Both the position numbers and the translations under genes were made by a program. Source: Hyphomicrobiales bacterium (GTDB lineage Bacteria; Pseudomonadota; Alphaproteobacteria; Rhizobiales; Beijerinckiaceae). Taken from it: 38,203 nucleotides of DNA. The notes under the pieces are model-generated. The model worked only from the letters and a program-made list of their open reading frames with translations. It made no database searches and was not told the origin of the DNA. Location: contig JAIXSR010000164.1 of assembly GCA_027484605.1 (NCBI GenBank), forward strand, positions 1 through 38,203. Reading direction: 5' to 3'. This document shows, piece by piece, positions 16,258 through 23,746 of the stretch (the first letter of the stretch is position 1; every line of letters starts with the position of its first letter).

Positions 16258-16599
16258 TCAGGCGCAAAGCGCCGGCTCGGCGGAGGGGAGAATGCCGAGC
16301 CGGTCTTTGCTGACCGCCCCCGCCTGGACAGGCGAAGGGCGGACCGCGCCATCCCGCCGGGGCGTGGTGTCACGTCCGGCTGCGATCAGGGAAAGGGAAA
16401 GGGTGGGATCCGCCACGAGCGATTCAGCAAGCGCTCCTCGAACATCGCCTCGGGTGAGGCCGATGTCTTTCAGCGACCGGGAATCCCAGTTGAGCAGTTC
16501 CTTGGCCGCGCGACGGTTGGCCATGGCCGTGTGGAGTTGAACCACACCCTTGACCGCGGAGAGCAGCAGAGCGGTGATAAAACCCGGGACGATGGCCAT
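16258..16599 (-). CDS. DUF1127 domain-containing protein with C-terminal extension
   Basis: 113-residue protein. A hydrophobic stretch (about 5-22) precedes an Arg-rich DUF1127 motif at about 28-53: NRRAAKELLNWDSRSLKDIGLTR. Small DUF1127 proteins (about 45-75 residues) in alphaproteobacteria are linked to RNA turnover, phosphate/carbon signalling and stress. Here about 55 further residues of low-complexity sequence follow, longer than usual. The ATG at 16599 has an AAAGGAAC ribosome binding site. It is divergent from a LysR gene, across an unusually A/T-rich region with a LysR-type dyad, so it is a candidate target of that regulator. Confidence 0.8.
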   Translation of the reverse strand: MAIVPGFITALLLSAVKGVVQLHTAMANRRAAKELLNWDSRSLKDIGLTRGDVRGALAESLVADPTLSLSLIAAGRDTTPRRDGAVRPSPVQAGAVSKDRLGILPSAEPALCA

Positions 16600-16825
16600 G
16601 ACATGTTCCTTTCGCGGTTGGGCATCTTCTCGATGCTGGAGAGGTGGCCGGGTTGCCGAGGATTCGGGAACCGTCTCTCCGATGGACAAGAATTTTATAC
16701 AAGACTCCCTTGCATTTCAGAAACGAATGTTTTTTATCTAATCATCAAGAATTCGAATGAGACGATTTTGCCAGTTTTCGCGGCCTGCGAGCCAGGTTCC
16801 ATCATCAAGCGGGAGGGGGTTCCCC
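16600..16825. promoter_or_regulatory. A/T-rich divergent regulatory region DUF1127 / LysR
   Basis: 226-base intergenic region whose centre (about 16685-16765) is far more A/T-rich than the rest of the window. It holds a LysR-type dyad at 16713-16729 and an 8-bp palindrome ATTCGAAT at 16751-16758. A TATAAA on the minus strand (16694-16699) could be the -10 box of the DUF1127 gene. A GGGAGGGGG ribosome binding site precedes the LysR ATG. Confidence 0.55.
16713..16729. promoter_or_regulatory. Candidate LysR box CAT-N11-ATG
   Basis: The dyad CAT-N11-ATG fits the T-N11-A consensus of LysR-family operators. It lies in the divergent region between the regulator gene and the DUF1127 gene, where an autoregulatory and target-activating site is normally found. 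Seen by eye only; short dyads of this type can occur by chance in A/T-rich DNA. Confidence 0.4.
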
Positions 16826-17719
16826 ATGCTGCCGGTCCTCGACAATGACCATCTCCGCACCCTGATCGCCATTGCCGAGACCGGCTCCTTCACCCGGGCG
16901 GCCGAGATCGTCCACAAGACGCAGAGCGCGGTCTCGATGCAGATCCGCCGGCTGGAGGAACGGATCGGCCGTGATCTGTTCGAGAAGGAGGGCCGGACGG
17001 CCCGATTGACCGAGGATGGCGCGCGCCTGCTCGATTATGCCTACCGGATGATCCGCCTCAATGACGAGGCCGTGGCCTCCTTCCGTGGCGAGCGGCTGAC
17101 GGGCCGCGTGAAGCTGGGCGTGCCGGATGATTATGCCGAGCGCTACCTGCCTCAGATTCTGGCACGTTTCACGGCGTCGAATCCCGGCATCGAGGTGCTC
17201 GTCGTCTGCGAGCCGACGCCCTGCCTCATCGCCAATCTCCAGTCGATGGAACTGGACATGGCCATCATCACCCATTCCGACAAGCGCGCCGTCGGCGAGA
17301 TCATCCGCGAGGAACGCCTGCTCTGGGTCACCTCGCAGCGCCATTGCACCCATGAGGCACGGCCGGTTCCGCTGGCGCTGGGGCGCGATACCTGCAACTG
17401 GCGCGAGGCGGCAGTGACGCGGCTCAAGCGCCGCAACGTGCCGCACCGGATCCTCTATACGAGCTGGAACTCGGCAGCGGTCGGCGCGGTCGTGCTGGCC
17501 GGCCTCTCGGTCAGTGTCCTGCCGGAAAGCGCCGTCCGGGCCGGCATGCGCGTCCTGACGGAGGCCGATGGCTTCCCCGATCTGCCCAGCGTGCAGATCG
17601 CGCTTGTCCGCAATGCCGCCTCGCGCGATCACGTGTCCAACGCCCTGGCCGATCACATCATCCAGAGCCTCGACAATCTCTCCATCGAGAGCAGGAACGC
17701 CATGCTGGCAGCCGAATAG
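16826..17719 (+). CDS. LysR family transcriptional regulator
   Basis: 297-residue DNA-binding regulator. The N-terminal winged helix-turn-helix spans about 3-62 (LRTLIAIAETGSFTRAAEIVHKTQSAVSMQIRRLE region), followed by a periplasmic-binding-protein-like effector domain from about 90. The effector is unknown. The ATG at 16826 follows a GGGAGGGGG site and gives a standard LysR N-terminus. It is divergent from the DUF1127 gene and lies 45 bases upstream of the chlorite dismutase-like gene in the same direction, so it may regulate either or both. Confidence 0.92.
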   Translation: MLPVLDNDHLRTLIAIAETGSFTRAAEIVHKTQSAVSMQIRRLEERIGRDLFEKEGRTARLTEDGARLLDYAYRMIRLNDEAVASFRGERLTGRVKLGVPDDYAERYLPQILARFTASNPGIEVLVVCEPTPCLIANLQSMELDMAIITHSDKRAVGEIIREERLLWVTSQRHCTHEARPVPLALGRDTCNWREAAVTRLKRRNVPHRILYTSWNSAAVGAVVLAGLSVSVLPESAVRAGMRVLTEADGFPDLPSVQIALVRNAASRDHVSNALADHIIQSLDNLSIESRNAMLAAE

Positions 17720-17764
17720 GGCTGGCATCGCGCTTGCTGGCTCCCTTTCGAGGGAGGACCGGGC

Positions 17765-18319
17765 ATGACCATACCGCTGACCGTTGAATTCGCTGCGGGC
17801 GGGCAGGGCGCCTGGATGATAGACCGCATCGTCCCTGTCTTCGGCGAGGCCCTGCCGCCCGCGTCGCGCCTGGCCATCGGTGCAGCCCCGCTAGCCCCTG
17901 CCGGTTCGATTGCCTGGCGGTTGCGTGGCACCGTCTCGAATGCGCGCTACACCCACCGGAGCGAAATGACCGAGCTTGCAACCCGGCAGGAAGGCCTCGG
18001 CCGGCCCGGTTCCCGCCGCGCCGCGCTCATCCCCATCCGCAAGAATGCGGCCTGGTGGGCGCTGGCACAGGACGAACGCCGCGCGATCTTCGAGGAACAG
18101 TCACGCCACATCCGGATCGGGATGGATTACCTGCCGGCCGTGGCCCGCCGCCTGCATCACAGCCGCGATCTCGGCGAGCCCTTCGATTTCCTGACATGGT
18201 TCGAATTCGCCCCCGGCGAGGAAAGCCGGTTCGACGCGATGCTGGGCCGGCTGCGCGAGACGGCCGAATGGCGGTTCGTGGAGCGCGAGGTCGAGATCCG
18301 GGTAAACCTGGATCAATAG
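17765..18319 (+). CDS. Chlorite dismutase-like heme protein (short, clade 2 type)
   Basis: Chlorite dismutases convert chlorite to chloride and O2 at a heme b. The 184-residue length fits the short dimeric class known from Nitrobacter. The heme domain is recognisable from about 95 to 180: WWALAQDERRAIFEEQSRHI, then DFLTWFEF and EWRFVERE. His115 is in the position of the proximal heme ligand and Arg128, 13 residues on, is in the position of the distal catalytic Arg (the same spacing as in characterised enzymes). Coproheme decarboxylases (HemQ) lack that Arg, which argues against HemQ. The start ATG follows a GAGGGAGG site. No (per)chlorate reductase genes are nearby. The tail overlaps gshA by 7 bases, convergently. 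Confidence 0.8.
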   Translation: MTIPLTVEFAAGGQGAWMIDRIVPVFGEALPPASRLAIGAAPLAPAGSIAWRLRGTVSNARYTHRSEMTELATRQEGLGRPGSRRAALIPIRKNAAWWALAQDERRAIFEEQSRHIRIGMDYLPAVARRLHHSRDLGEPFDFLTWFEFAPGEESRFDAMLGRLRETAEWRFVEREVEIRVNLDQ

Positions 18320-19683
18320 GCGTTTGTGTCGAAGACAGGCAGCACCGAGCCCTTCCACGGGCCATGATACTGCTCGAGCAGGATCTCCGCCTGGTTTTTC
18401 CCGGCGGCCAGGATCCCTTCCAGCGGCGCGAGATGGATTGTCTCGTCGCGGCCCTCGCGGTCGAGCCGTGCCCGACGCGCCAGACCGGCCCGCGACAGGG
18501 CGACCACATCGCGCGCGATCTCCAGCACCGTGCGGCCGGCAATCGCCGCGCCGAGGCCGGCCTTGGGAACGGCATCGCGCAGGGCCTGGCGCTCGCCGGC
18601 ATTCCAGCCCCGCACAAGGTCCCAGGCGGCATCCAGGCTCGCCCTGTCATAGAACAGGCCGACCCAGAAAGCGGAAAGGGCGGTGATGACCGGCAGCGAG
18701 CCCACATCGGCGCCGCGCATCTCGAGATAGCGCTTCAGCCGCACTTCCGGGAAGATCGTCGAGAGATGGTTGGCCCAGTCGGAGGTCGTCGCGCGCACAC
18801 CCGGCAGGCCTGGCAGCCGGCCTTCAAGCAGGTCGCGGAAGGATTGGCCGGTGACATCGTGATAGGTATCGCCGCGCTTGACGAAATACATCGGCACATC
18901 GAGCGCGTAATCGACATAACGCTCGAAGCCGAACCCGTCCTCGAAGGCGAAGGGCAGCATCCCTGCGCGGGCATTGTCGGTATCGCGCCAGATTTCCGAG
19001 CGCATGGACTGGAAGCCGTTGGGCCGGCCTTCCGTGAAGGGCGAATTGGCGAAGAGCGCAGTTGCGACCGGCTGCAGAGCCAGGCTGACGCGCAGCTTCC
19101 GGACCATGTCCGCTTCCGAGGCAAAGTCGAGATTCACCTGCACGGTCGAGGTGCGGAACATCATGTCGAGCCCGAGCGAGCCGACCTTCGGCATGTAGTT
19201 CCGCATGATCGTGTAGCGCGATTTCGGCATGACCGGCGTCCCGGCGCGGCTCCAGACCGGCGACATGCCAAGCGCAAGGAAGCGGATGCCGAAGGGATCG
19301 GCGATCTGCTTGAGCTGGGCGAGATGGGCCGCTGTCTCGCCGGCGGTCTGGTGCAGGGTTTCCAGCGGGGCGCCGGACAATTCGAACTGGCCGCCCGGTT
19401 CGAGGCTGATCGCCCCGCCGCCGGTCACGTCGAACAGGCCGATCGGATGGTCATCCTCGAGGATCGGCTCCCAGCCGAGCAGGCCCTGCATGCCCTCGAG
19501 CAGGGCGCGGATCCCCTTGCCGCCATCATAGGGAACAGGCGACAGATCTTTGGTATAAAACGGGAATTTCTCGTGTTCCGTCCCGATCCGGAAGGCGGAT
19601 TCGGGCTTGTTGCCCTGTTCGAACCAGGCGACAAGCGCGTCGCGCCCTTCGACAGGGGTCAAATCCACTGTATCGCGCGCCAT
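18313..19683 (-). CDS. gshA: Glutamate-cysteine ligase, plant/alphaproteobacterial type
   Basis: Catalyses ATP-dependent ligation of glutamate and cysteine, the first step of glutathione synthesis in the cytoplasm. The 456-residue protein belongs to the class shared by plants and alphaproteobacteria: GTEHEKFPFY near 34-43, SLEPGGQFELSG near 93-104, NLDFASEADM near 184-193 and FANSPFTEG near 211-219. A GAGGTATTT ribosome binding site precedes the ATG at 19683. It lies 104 bases downstream of rsmE on the same strand, the usual rhizobial rsmE-gshA order. It overlaps the chlorite dismutase-like gene by 7 bases tail to tail. Confidence 0.94.
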   Translation of the reverse strand: MARDTVDLTPVEGRDALVAWFEQGNKPESAFRIGTEHEKFPFYTKDLSPVPYDGGKGIRALLEGMQGLLGWEPILEDDHPIGLFDVTGGGAISLEPGGQFELSGAPLETLHQTAGETAAHLAQLKQIADPFGIRFLALGMSPVWSRAGTPVMPKSRYTIMRNYMPKVGSLGLDMMFRTSTVQVNLDFASEADMVRKLRVSLALQPVATALFANSPFTEGRPNGFQSMRSEIWRDTDNARAGMLPFAFEDGFGFERYVDYALDVPMYFVKRGDTYHDVTGQSFRDLLEGRLPGLPGVRATTSDWANHLSTIFPEVRLKRYLEMRGADVGSLPVITALSAFWVGLFYDRASLDAAWDLVRGWNAGERQALRDAVPKAGLGAAIAGRTVLEIARDVVALSRAGLARRARLDREGRDETIHLAPLEGILAAGKNQAEILLEQYHGPWKGSVLPVFDTNAY

Positions 19684-19766
19684 AAATACCTCGGAAGCCG
19701 TTCAAGCGGGAGCGCCATGACGCTCATGTTGCGCTCTGTATAGGCATCGCCGGGCGGTCCGACAAT

Positions 19767-19786
19767 GGCACCACGATGACGGTGCC
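19767..19786 (-). other. Small hairpin right after the rsmE stop
   Basis: A 6-bp inverted repeat GGCACC/GGTGCC with an 8-base loop directly follows the rsmE stop on the minus strand. No T run follows (ATTGTC), so it is more likely a 3' mRNA structure between rsmE and gshA than a full terminator. Confidence 0.3.
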
Positions 19787-19787
19787 G

Positions 19788-20552
19788 TCACATTTCATTG
19801 ACAGGCGAACCGGTCCAGTCGCCATACACGCTCTGGACAAGCGCGAGGACGGCCACGCCTGCCGTATCGGCGCGCAGGATCCGCGGCCCCAGCGAGAGCC
19901 GGACAAGGCCGGGATGCGCAAGCGCGAGCGCGCGCTCCTCGGCCGTGAAGCCGCCTTCGGGGCCGATCAGCACCGTGATCCCCGCCGCCGGCCGTCGCCG
20001 GCCGAGGGCGAGGACCGGATCGGCGATCTCCGCATCCTCGTCGCAGAAGACCAGCGTCTCCCCGGCCGGCAGTCCCGCCAGGAACCGGTCCAGCCGGATC
20101 TCCGGTTCCAGTTCGGGCAGGGCGAGAATGCCGCATTGTTCGGCCGCCTCGATGATGTTGGCGTGCAGCTTTTCATCTTTCAGCCGGTGGAGCTGGGTCC
20201 GCTGCGTCAGGACCGGCGTGAGCCGGGCAGCGCCCATCTCCACGGCCTTCTGGACGAGATAGTCGAGCCGCGCCGATTTCAGCGGCGCGAAGGCATAGCG
20301 GATCCGGCCCGCCGTCTCCTGCGGGCGCGTCTGCCGCTGCAGCGCCAGCACGGCGGTCTTGCGCGGCGGCTTCCGCACCGTCGCTTCCCATTCCCCGTCG
20401 CGCCCGTTGAACACGAGCAGGCGCGCGCCCTCGTCCATCCGCAGGACATTCAGCAGGTAGTTGAGCGCTCCCGGCTCCAGCGGCACGACGGCATCGGGGG
20501 CGAGCTCTGCCGGGACATGCAGGCGATGGGTTGCGAAATCGTAACGGGCCAT
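19788..20552 (-). CDS. rsmE: 16S rRNA (uracil(1498)-N(3))-methyltransferase RsmE
   Basis: SPOUT-class methyltransferase that methylates N3 of U1498 in 16S rRNA using S-adenosylmethionine. The 254-residue protein has an N-terminal PUA-like domain (about 1-75), the QKAVEMGAARL and Q-R-T-Q-L region near 101-121, and the C-terminal SAM knot motifs IGPEGGF at 196-202 and LGPRILRADTA at 221-231. The ATG at 20552 begins the usual alphaproteobacterial MARYDF N-terminus. It is divergent from a small secreted protein gene and lies upstream of gshA. Confidence 0.95.
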   Translation of the reverse strand: MARYDFATHRLHVPAELAPDAVVPLEPGALNYLLNVLRMDEGARLLVFNGRDGEWEATVRKPPRKTAVLALQRQTRPQETAGRIRYAFAPLKSARLDYLVQKAVEMGAARLTPVLTQRTQLHRLKDEKLHANIIEAAEQCGILALPELEPEIRLDRFLAGLPAGETLVFCDEDAEIADPVLALGRRRPAAGITVLIGPEGGFTAEERALALAHPGLVRLSLGPRILRADTAGVAVLALVQSVYGDWTGSPVNEM

Positions 20553-20704
20553 CCGGAACTCTTGCGGGCAAAAATCGGTCTGAATTCAAGTCCTAAGCCC
20601 TTCGCTTCTAAAAATCGCCTTGATTTTTTGCCCAAGATGACCATCGATCATCCGCCAAAAAACAGGCCATTGGCATTGTTGCCAGGGGCGAGGGGTAGTC
20701 TGAA
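20553..20704. promoter_or_regulatory. Divergent promoter region rsmE / secreted protein with long inverted repeat
   Basis: 152-base A/T-rich region. GGGCAAAAATC at 20566-20576 is matched by the near-complement GATTTTTTGCCC at 20622-20633 (one extra T), 45 bases apart. A related AAAAATCGCC lies at 20610-20619. These could be operator half-sites or could pair in the transcript. A TTGATT at 20620-20625 resembles a -35 box for the plus-strand gene, but the -10 is weak. Confidence 0.4.
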
Positions 20705-21133
20705 ATGAAGCGTTTCCTGCACGGTCTCGTTATGGCTTCCGGTCTTGCCGTCTTGGCGGCCCCGGCCATGGCCCTGACGCCAAGCTGTCAGGCCGAACTC
20801 GACAAATACGGTGCGGCCCGCCTCGAGGTGATCAACAAGATCAATGGTTTCCAGAAGAAGCGGCCTTCCGCCCAGCAGGCCTGCGGCGTGTTCGGCCAGT
20901 TGGTCAAGGCCGAAGCCGAGATGCTGAAATGGATGGAAGACAACCAGCAATGGTGCTCGCTTCCGGAACCTTTCGTCGAGGATTTCCGCAAGAACACCCA
21001 GCAGGGCGTGAAGGCGCGTGGCCAGGTCTGCACGGCTGCGAAGAAGGAAGCCGAAGCCCGGGCCCAGGGCGCCGGCGCGCCGCGGGGCCCGGCTCCCGGT
21101 AGCGGTGTCCAGTTGCCCAAGGGCGCGCTGTGA
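20705..21133 (+). CDS. Small secreted four-cysteine protein of unknown function
   Basis: 142-residue protein, not assigned to a family. A clear signal peptide (residues 1-23: MKR, hydrophobic core, cleavage after AMA) predicts export to the periplasm. The mature part has four cysteines (28, 60, 84, 109), compatible with two disulfides, and charged, mostly helical sequence. A Gly/Pro/Ala-rich tail from about 121 looks disordered. The ATG follows a GGGGTAG stretch. Its TGA overlaps the GTG of ubiA (GTGA, 21130-21133), so the two are probably one operon; the functional link is unknown. Confidence 0.8.
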   Translation: MKRFLHGLVMASGLAVLAAPAMALTPSCQAELDKYGAARLEVINKINGFQKKRPSAQQACGVFGQLVKAEAEMLKWMEDNQQWCSLPEPFVEDFRKNTQQGVKARGQVCTAAKKEAEARAQGAGAPRGPAPGSGVQLPKGAL

Positions 21134-22065
21134 GCGGCCCTGCGCCCGGCGCAACGCCGGACGCGGTTCCCCGTAGCCTTGTCGAACGCCTGCCCGGCAG
21201 GGCGCGCCCCTTCGCGCGGATGGCGCGGCTCGACCGGCCGATCGGCTGGTGGCTTCTCCTGTTGCCCTGCTGGTGGAGCGAGGCCCTTGCCGCCCGCCTC
21301 GCCGGCGGCTGGCCGAACCTGCTGACGCTGCTGCTGTTCCTGATCGGTGCTGTCGCGATGCGCGGCGCCGGCTCGACCTGGAACGACATCACCGACCGCG
21401 ATCTCGATGCCCGTGTCGCCCGCACGCGCGACCGGCCCTTGCCCTCGGGCCAGGTCAAAACGCGGGAGGCTTTCGCCTTTCTGGCGCTGCAGGCGCTGGT
21501 CGGTCTCGTTGTCCTGCTGCAATTCAACACCTTCGCCATCGCGATGGGCTTCCTCTCGCTGGCGCCGGTCGTGGTCTATCCCTTCATGAAGCGCTTCACC
21601 AATCATCCGCAACTGGTCCTCGGCCTTGCCTTTGCCTGGGGTGCGCTGATGGGCTTTGCCGTCCATCTCGGCGCGTTGCCGGCCCCGGCCTTGTGGCTCT
21701 ATGCCGGCGCCATCGCCTGGGTTGTCGGCTATGACACGATCTACGCCCTGCAGGATATCGAGGACGACGCGATTGTCGGGATCGGCTCGACCGCGCGAGC
21801 CTATGGCGCGCGGGTCCGGCTCTTCATTGCGGCCATGTTCGCGCTCACGCTGGTTCTTGTCGGGATGGCGATGGTGCAGGTCGGGTCGGGCGTGCCTGGC
21901 TGGCTCGGGCTCGCGGCCTTCGCCGCCCATCTCGGCTGGCAGGTCATCATCCTGAAACGCGATGATCCGGTCCAGGCCTTGCGCCTGTTCCGCGCCAACC
22001 GCGATGCCGGCCTGCTGCTCTTCGGTGGGCTGATGCTCGACACCCTGTGGGCGCGCCTCGTCTGA
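21130..22065 (+). CDS. ubiA: 4-hydroxybenzoate polyprenyltransferase UbiA
   Basis: Integral membrane prenyltransferase that attaches the polyprenyl tail to 4-hydroxybenzoate in ubiquinone synthesis. The 311-residue protein has about 8-9 helices and both Asp-rich motifs: NDITDRDLD at 85-93 and YDTIYALQDIEDD at 201-213, which bind Mg-diphosphate. A preceding LDRPIGWWLLLLPCWW stretch is typical of UbiA rather than of heme O synthase. The GTG at 21130 is chosen for its 4-base overlap with the upstream gene; an ATG at 21220 is a shorter alternative. It converges on the DUF6101-like gene with a 2-base gap. Confidence 0.93.
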   Translation: MSGPAPGATPDAVPRSLVERLPGRARPFARMARLDRPIGWWLLLLPCWWSEALAARLAGGWPNLLTLLLFLIGAVAMRGAGSTWNDITDRDLDARVARTRDRPLPSGQVKTREAFAFLALQALVGLVVLLQFNTFAIAMGFLSLAPVVVYPFMKRFTNHPQLVLGLAFAWGALMGFAVHLGALPAPALWLYAGAIAWVVGYDTIYALQDIEDDAIVGIGSTARAYGARVRLFIAAMFALTLVLVGMAMVQVGSGVPGWLGLAAFAAHLGWQVIILKRDDPVQALRLFRANRDAGLLLFGGLMLDTLWARLV

Positions 22066-22067
22066 AT

Positions 22068-22544
22068 TCACCGCTTCCGGTCGTTCTGGCGCGAGCCCTT
22101 GCCGCTCCGGTCCGCCAGGCGGTTCAGGGGTACCATGCGCCGCTGGGCCGTACGTGTCCTTCGGCCCGAAAGCGGAGAGCCGCTCCGGCGCGGATAGGAA
22201 ATCTCGCCCGGCCGTGCGGTGACCTGCTGCAGGCCGTTTTCCGCATCGAACAGATAGAGCGGCAGGCCGAGATCCCGGCCCAGCCCGCGCCAGAGCGCGA
22301 TCAGGTCGAGATCGTCATAGGCCAGCAGGAGCGAATTGGTCCGTTCGCCGCGCTGGTCCAGAAGCTGCAGCGCGGCAAAGGGCTCGTCGCCCGGGCCGGT
22401 CAGCATGGCCAGGACGAGGCCGACAGCCTCGCCGGGCGCCGGCGCGGCCGGTGCCAGATTGTCATTGGCCACGAAGGTGGGGCGGGCGTCGGGACCGGAC
22501 AGCACTTCGCTGCCCGGTCCATCGACGTGATGGCTCGTTCTCAT
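22068..22544 (-). CDS. DUF6101-like protein
   Basis: 158-residue soluble protein without signal peptide or helix. The middle region (LIALWRGLGRDLGLPLYL at about 82-99) and the basic tail with SPLSGRRTRTAQRR recall DUF6101 proteins that lie beside ubiA in Hyphomicrobiales. I assign this from memory of pattern and context, so the family call is moderate. The start is the ATG at 22544; N-terminal residues 1-35 look disordered. Tail-to-tail with ubiA. Confidence 0.6.
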   Translation of the reverse strand: MRTSHHVDGPGSEVLSGPDARPTFVANDNLAPAAPAPGEAVGLVLAMLTGPGDEPFAALQLLDQRGERTNSLLLAYDDLDLIALWRGLGRDLGLPLYLFDAENGLQQVTARPGEISYPRRSGSPLSGRRTRTAQRRMVPLNRLADRSGKGSRQNDRKR

Positions 22545-22768
22545 GGTTGACGCGATCCCTGTCGGAGAATTCTGTGCCCCCGATCATGTCCGGAAGGTAC
22601 CGCCGGGAGGGGCGCCAAACCCCTAAAGAGGGTGGTTAAATGCCGATAACCATCGGAAATCGGGGCGCTTTGCCGAATCGTCCTTCATGAAAGGTAACTC
22701 CGGAAGCTTGACCTTGTCGGGCTTGCGCGCCAGAACCGGAGGAGAATCCGTTCCGGGAAACGCGCCGC
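22545..22768. promoter_or_regulatory. Divergent region DUF6101-like / ispH
   Basis: 224-base region without an evident gene. It holds a small hairpin AGGGG-N7-CCCCT at 22608-22624 and otherwise no clear structure. A CGGAGGAGAATC stretch about 30 bases before the ispH ATG resembles a ribosome binding site but is too far; no strong site sits immediately upstream. Confidence 0.35.
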
Positions 22769-23734
22769 ATGGCCCCTGCCGAAAAGCCTGCCCTCCTGAT
22801 CCGCCTCTGCGCACCGCGCGGCTTCTGCGCCGGCGTTGTCCGTGCGATCGATGCGGTCGAGGAAGCTTTGCGGAAATTCGGCGCGCCGGTCTATGTGCGC
22901 CACGAGATCGTCCATAACCGCTATGTGGTCGAGGGCCTGAAGCGCAAGGGCGCGATCTTCGTCGATGAATTGTCGGAGATCCCCGATACCGAGGCGCCGG
23001 TGATCTTCTCCGCCCATGGCGTGCCGAAAGCCGTCCCGGTGGAAGCGGAGATGCGCAATTTCTTCGCGATCGACGCGACCTGCCCGCTGGTCACGAAGGT
23101 GCATCGCGAGGCGGAAATCCATTTCAAGCGCGGCCGGCGCGTCATCCTGGTCGGCCATGCCGGCCATCCCGAGGTTGTCGGCACGATGGGGCAGTTGCCC
23201 GAAGGCGCTGTCCTGCTGGTCGAGACAGTCGACGACGTCGCCACCCTGGTCCTGCCCGATGACCAGCCGCTGGCTTTCGTCACGCAGACGACCCTCTCGG
23301 TTGACGATACCGCCGCCGTGGTCGCTGCGCTGAAGGCCCGGTTTCCCGGCATCGCGGCACCGCACAAGGAAGATATCTGCTACGCCACCACCAACCGTCA
23401 GGAAGCGGTCAAGCATGTCGCGCCGGATGTCGATGCGATGATCGTGGTCGGCTCGCCGAATTCCTCGAACTCGCAGCGCCTGCGCGAGGTGGCCGAGCGG
23501 GCGGGCTGCCATGTCGCCCGGCTGGTCCTCCGGGCGGAGGATATCGACTGGACACTGTTCGGCGGCCTTCGCACGCTCGGCATCACGGCGGGGGCCTCGG
23601 CGCCGGAAGTGCTGGTCGAGGAGATCATCGATGCCTTCGCCGAGCGCTATACGATCGAGGTGGAGACCGTCTCGACCGCCGATGAAAGCGTGTTCTTCCC
23701 GCTGCCGAAGGTGCTGCGGCCCGATGCGGCCTGA
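22769..23734 (+). CDS. ispH: 4-hydroxy-3-methylbut-2-enyl diphosphate reductase IspH
   Basis: [4Fe-4S] enzyme for the last step of the MEP isoprenoid pathway, giving IPP and DMAPP, precursors of the UbiA and CtaB prenyl donors. The 321-residue protein keeps the three cluster cysteines: Cys20 in GFCAG, Cys105 in DATCPLV and Cys204 in [10 protein letters not shown]. It also has the substrate-binding HEIVHN at 45-50, SAHGV at 81-85, VGHAGHPE near 128-135 and the [13 protein letters not shown] stretch near 226-238. The ATG at 22769 gives the normal length. Genes further along the strand (thrB, rnhA) often follow ispH directly in rhizobia; here a DMT gene on the other strand lies between. Confidence 0.96.
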   Translation: MAPAEKPALLIRLCAPRGFCAGVVRAIDAVEEALRKFGAPVYVRHEIVHNRYVVEGLKRKGAIFVDELSEIPDTEAPVIFSAHGVPKAVPVEAEMRNFFAIDATCPLVTKVHREAEIHFKRGRRVILVGHAGHPEVVGTMGQLPEGAVLLVETVDDVATLVLPDDQPLAFVTQTTLSVDDTAAVVAALKARFPGIAAPHKEDICYATTNRQEAVKHVAPDVDAMIVVGSPNSSNSQRLREVAERAGCHVARLVLRAEDIDWTLFGGLRTLGITAGASAPEVLVEEIIDAFAERYTIEVETVSTADESVFFPLPKVLRPDAA

Positions 23735-23746
23735 TCGCCGTTCGCG

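Noticed and set aside
17765-18319. HemQ (coproheme decarboxylase) call for the chlorite dismutase-like protein
   Set aside because: The protein is short and has Arg at the distal position, 13 residues after the proximal His, which fits chlorite dismutase and not HemQ.
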